Below the pieces are notes generated by a model. That model saw nothing but the letters and a program-made list of their open reading frames with translations, did no database searches and had not been told where the DNA came from. From contig NZ_JAIZZN010000004.1 in NCBI RefSeq assembly GCF_020443565.1, positions 62,001 to 126,000 on the forward strand: a stretch of 64,000 nucleotides of DNA, in the 5' to 3' direction. The position numbers and the translations under genes were made by a program. The DNA is from Clostridium sp. CS001 (GTDB taxonomy: Bacteria; Bacillota; Clostridia; Clostridiales; Clostridiaceae). The first letter of the stretch is position 1; the number at the start of each line of letters is the position of its first letter. Shown one piece after another: positions 62,617-64,000 of this stretch.

Positions 62617-63615
62617 TTACACCTTCAAAATTTTTCTAATAATATTTTTATTTTTCTTTAATATTTTATATGTTAATGCAGTAATAAAATCACTTTTGTT
62701 TACATTGTGTATAATCTTTTGTTGTCCCCCAAATCTTCTAAAGTATCTCTCTATACTTTCCACACTTGAGCCTTCAAAATCAAACTTTTTAGAAACTTGT
62801 GAAGCAAATTTAATACTTTCCCACAATAATAGTGTCTGCACACCACTATTTCTATATTCTGGATCACTTCCACCTATAAGATAATAAGCACATTTTGCAT
62901 CGTATACTATATAAGTGGCTGCTACTACTCTATTATTGTCATCTATTCCAAAAAACATCTTTCTACAATTTTGTGCGCACAATTTTTCATCTAAGCTTTT
63001 CAAAAATTCTAAAGAATAAGGCATTTCCATACCTTGTCTTTTAAATGTTTTTTTATTTACTTCATAAAATTGTTCTATATTTAAATCATTTACTATCTTT
63101 ATATTATTCTTTACAGCTTTATTTATCTCATATTTTACATCATATTCAAAATTCGAATGTATTTTTTCTAAATCTTTTAAATCCTCAAGTACGTATGTAT
63201 ACCTAACCTGTGTATTGTAGCCTTTCCAAATAAAAGGCAAAAAGTTTGTAAAATTATAGCTAAAATTATAATCAAACTGTCTGTACTTTGGCAATCCTTC
63301 AAGAAGTAATGATATTATCTTTATTTCTTTAGAAATTATCTTTGAATACTTAGCTTTGCTCTTCGGATTATCTAGTAATATACCTAATTGTGGTGTTAAC
63401 TTAGGGTCTCTATATAACTTGCCGTGTATAAATGGCAAAGCAATTCCTCCAATAATCTGATGATTTTCTTCAACAATTAAAATTTTAAACTGGTCACAAA
63501 TAGAATTTAACCACTGCGTTTTACTAAATAAAGTTCCTTGTGGTGATTCTTCCACAAAGTTATCCCATTTATCAAATTCTTCTTTATTAATATATCTAAC
63601 CTTAAGCTCAGCCAT
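62617..63615 (-). CDS. GNAT/FemAB-like acyl- or aminoacyltransferase
   Basis: A 332-residue protein with two GNAT-like halves: EEFDKWDNFVEESPQGTLFS, TQWLNSICDQFKILIVEENH in the first; KTFKRQGMEMPYSLEFLKSL, AATYIVYDAKCAYYLIGGSD and SGVQTLLLWESIKFASQVSK with DFEGSSVESIERYFRRFGG in the second. This is the CelD/BcsL or FemAB-type acetyltransferase fold used to acylate or aminoacylate cell-surface polymers. The ATG at 63615 (GGAG 8 nt upstream) is preferred over GTG at 63624. It is coupled to the deacetylase-like gene. Confidence 0.86.
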   Translation of the reverse strand: MAELKVRYINKEEFDKWDNFVEESPQGTLFSKTQWLNSICDQFKILIVEENHQIIGGIALPFIHGKLYRDPKLTPQLGILLDNPKSKAKYSKIISKEIKIISLLLEGLPKYRQFDYNFSYNFTNFLPFIWKGYNTQVRYTYVLEDLKDLEKIHSNFEYDVKYEINKAVKNNIKIVNDLNIEQFYEVNKKTFKRQGMEMPYSLEFLKSLDEKLCAQNCRKMFFGIDDNNRVVAATYIVYDAKCAYYLIGGSDPEYRNSGVQTLLLWESIKFASQVSKKFDFEGSSVESIERYFRRFGGQQKIIHNVNKSDFITALTYKILKKNKNIIRKILKV

Positions 63616-63684
63616 TATATTCACTCCATACCTTCTTTTTATATAAAAATTATAAAAATAGCTCTAAAACTTTTAAACTTCAAT

Positions 63685-64000
63685 TTAACTATATACTTTT
63701 AGGCTTTCTTGTAATATATCTTTATATAAATTAATTAAATTTATTTTTTCAACTTCCCAAGAAAACATAGTTTCAATTTTTTGCCTATTGTTTAACCCTA
63801 TTTCCCTTGTATATTCCATATCTTTAGTTAGCATTTGAATTTTATCTGCAATATCCTTAGGATTTTTAGGATTTACAAAAATAGCATTATCCTTAAATAT
63901 ATCCATCCAATATGGAAAATCCGACATCAGTATTGGAATCTGACATGCCATATATTCAAAAGCCTTTACTGGCCAACTTGTTATATGATTTAGTGTTGGA
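63685..64000 (-). CDS. Glycosyltransferase family 4, C-terminal part (runs off the right edge)
   Basis: The visible part covers the C-terminal region of a GT-B enzyme. Frame continuity to the window edge gives TSWPVKAFEYMACQIPILMS, then DFPYW, the typical SxPxKxFEYMA loop that binds the nucleotide sugar, followed by NPKNPKDIADKIQMLTKD and a terminal helix. The internal ATG at 63951 is not the start; the N-terminus lies beyond 64000. It is the most upstream visible gene of the polysaccharide operon. Confidence 0.88.
   Translation of the reverse strand, partial: PTLNHITSWPVKAFEYMACQIPILMSDFPYWMDIFKDNAIFVNPKNPKDIADKIQMLTKDMEYTREIGLNNRQKIETMFSWEVEKINLINLYKDILQESLKVYS

Noticed and set aside
1-64000. 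CRISPR arrays, tRNA or rRNA genes, prophage or intact insertion sequences
   Set aside because: I found no regularly spaced repeats, no cloverleaf-type sequence, and no transposase, integrase or phage structural gene.

Overview
The window is an AT-rich stretch of a Firmicutes chromosome, almost certainly an anaerobic endospore former of the Clostridium type. The evidence is the spoIIAA-spoIIAB-sigF operon followed directly by a three-gene spoVAC-D-E operon (the short clostridial form), spore photoproduct lyase, YunB, a DNA methylase resembling the sporulation-linked CamA of Clostridioides difficile, a clostridial-style histidine-degradation cluster, strong GGAGG ribosome sites and frequent GTG/TTG starts. 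There are no tRNA, rRNA, CRISPR, phage or intact IS features.

Layout. 1-9.8 kb: the end of a solute-binding protein that may be fused to a chemotaxis signalling domain, the iron-sulfur repair protein Ric, splB with a small SAP-like partner, a LURP-one-like protein and DUF4153 membrane protein, a RelA/SpoT-type synthetase, RlmA-type rRNA methylase, a glutaredoxin-like protein, a coiled-coil protein and an overlooked 24-codon gene. 9.8-28.3 kb: ordinary chromosome (DEAD-box helicase, soluble chemotaxis receptor, SDR oxidoreductase, two secreted wall hydrolases, RNase J, M42 peptidase, Crp/Fnr regulator with N-terminal cysteines, YebC, YigZ, HEAT protein, MocR regulator, nucleotidyltransferase, HflX with a JAMM domain, Hpt). 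28.4-38.4 kb: sporulation and envelope block (yunB, class A PBP, spoVA, spoIIA-sigF, speE, CamA-like methylase). 38.5-44.4 kb: histidine catabolism (hutH, ftcD, hutI, fchA and a Gate-family membrane protein) with no hutU. 44.6-46.2 kb: EamA exporter and nitroreductase. 46.3-64 kb: one long minus-strand surface-polysaccharide cluster that runs off the right edge.

How they work together. SpoIIAA, SpoIIAB and SigF form the forespore partner switch; SpoVA proteins load dipicolinate; SplB repairs UV damage at germination; the CamA-like methylase may add an epigenetic layer. HutH, HutI, FtcD and FchA convert histidine to glutamate and folate-bound one-carbon units if a urocanase is supplied from elsewhere. 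In the polysaccharide cluster a phosphoglycosyl transferase starts the lipid-linked unit, MnaA and a TagA-type enzyme add ManNAc, other glycosyltransferases extend it, flippase and Wzy-like proteins export and polymerise it, and an acyltransferase, deacetylase-like and GNAT/FemAB-like protein decorate it.

The points most worth following are the CamA-like orphan methylase beside sporulation genes, HflX with an intact JAMM metal motif, the 24-codon gene with its own ribosome site and terminator, two families of short dispersed palindromic repeats (one with compensatory base changes), Crp/Fnr-type dyads near redox genes, and a membrane-anchored solute-binding protein inside a polysaccharide cluster.
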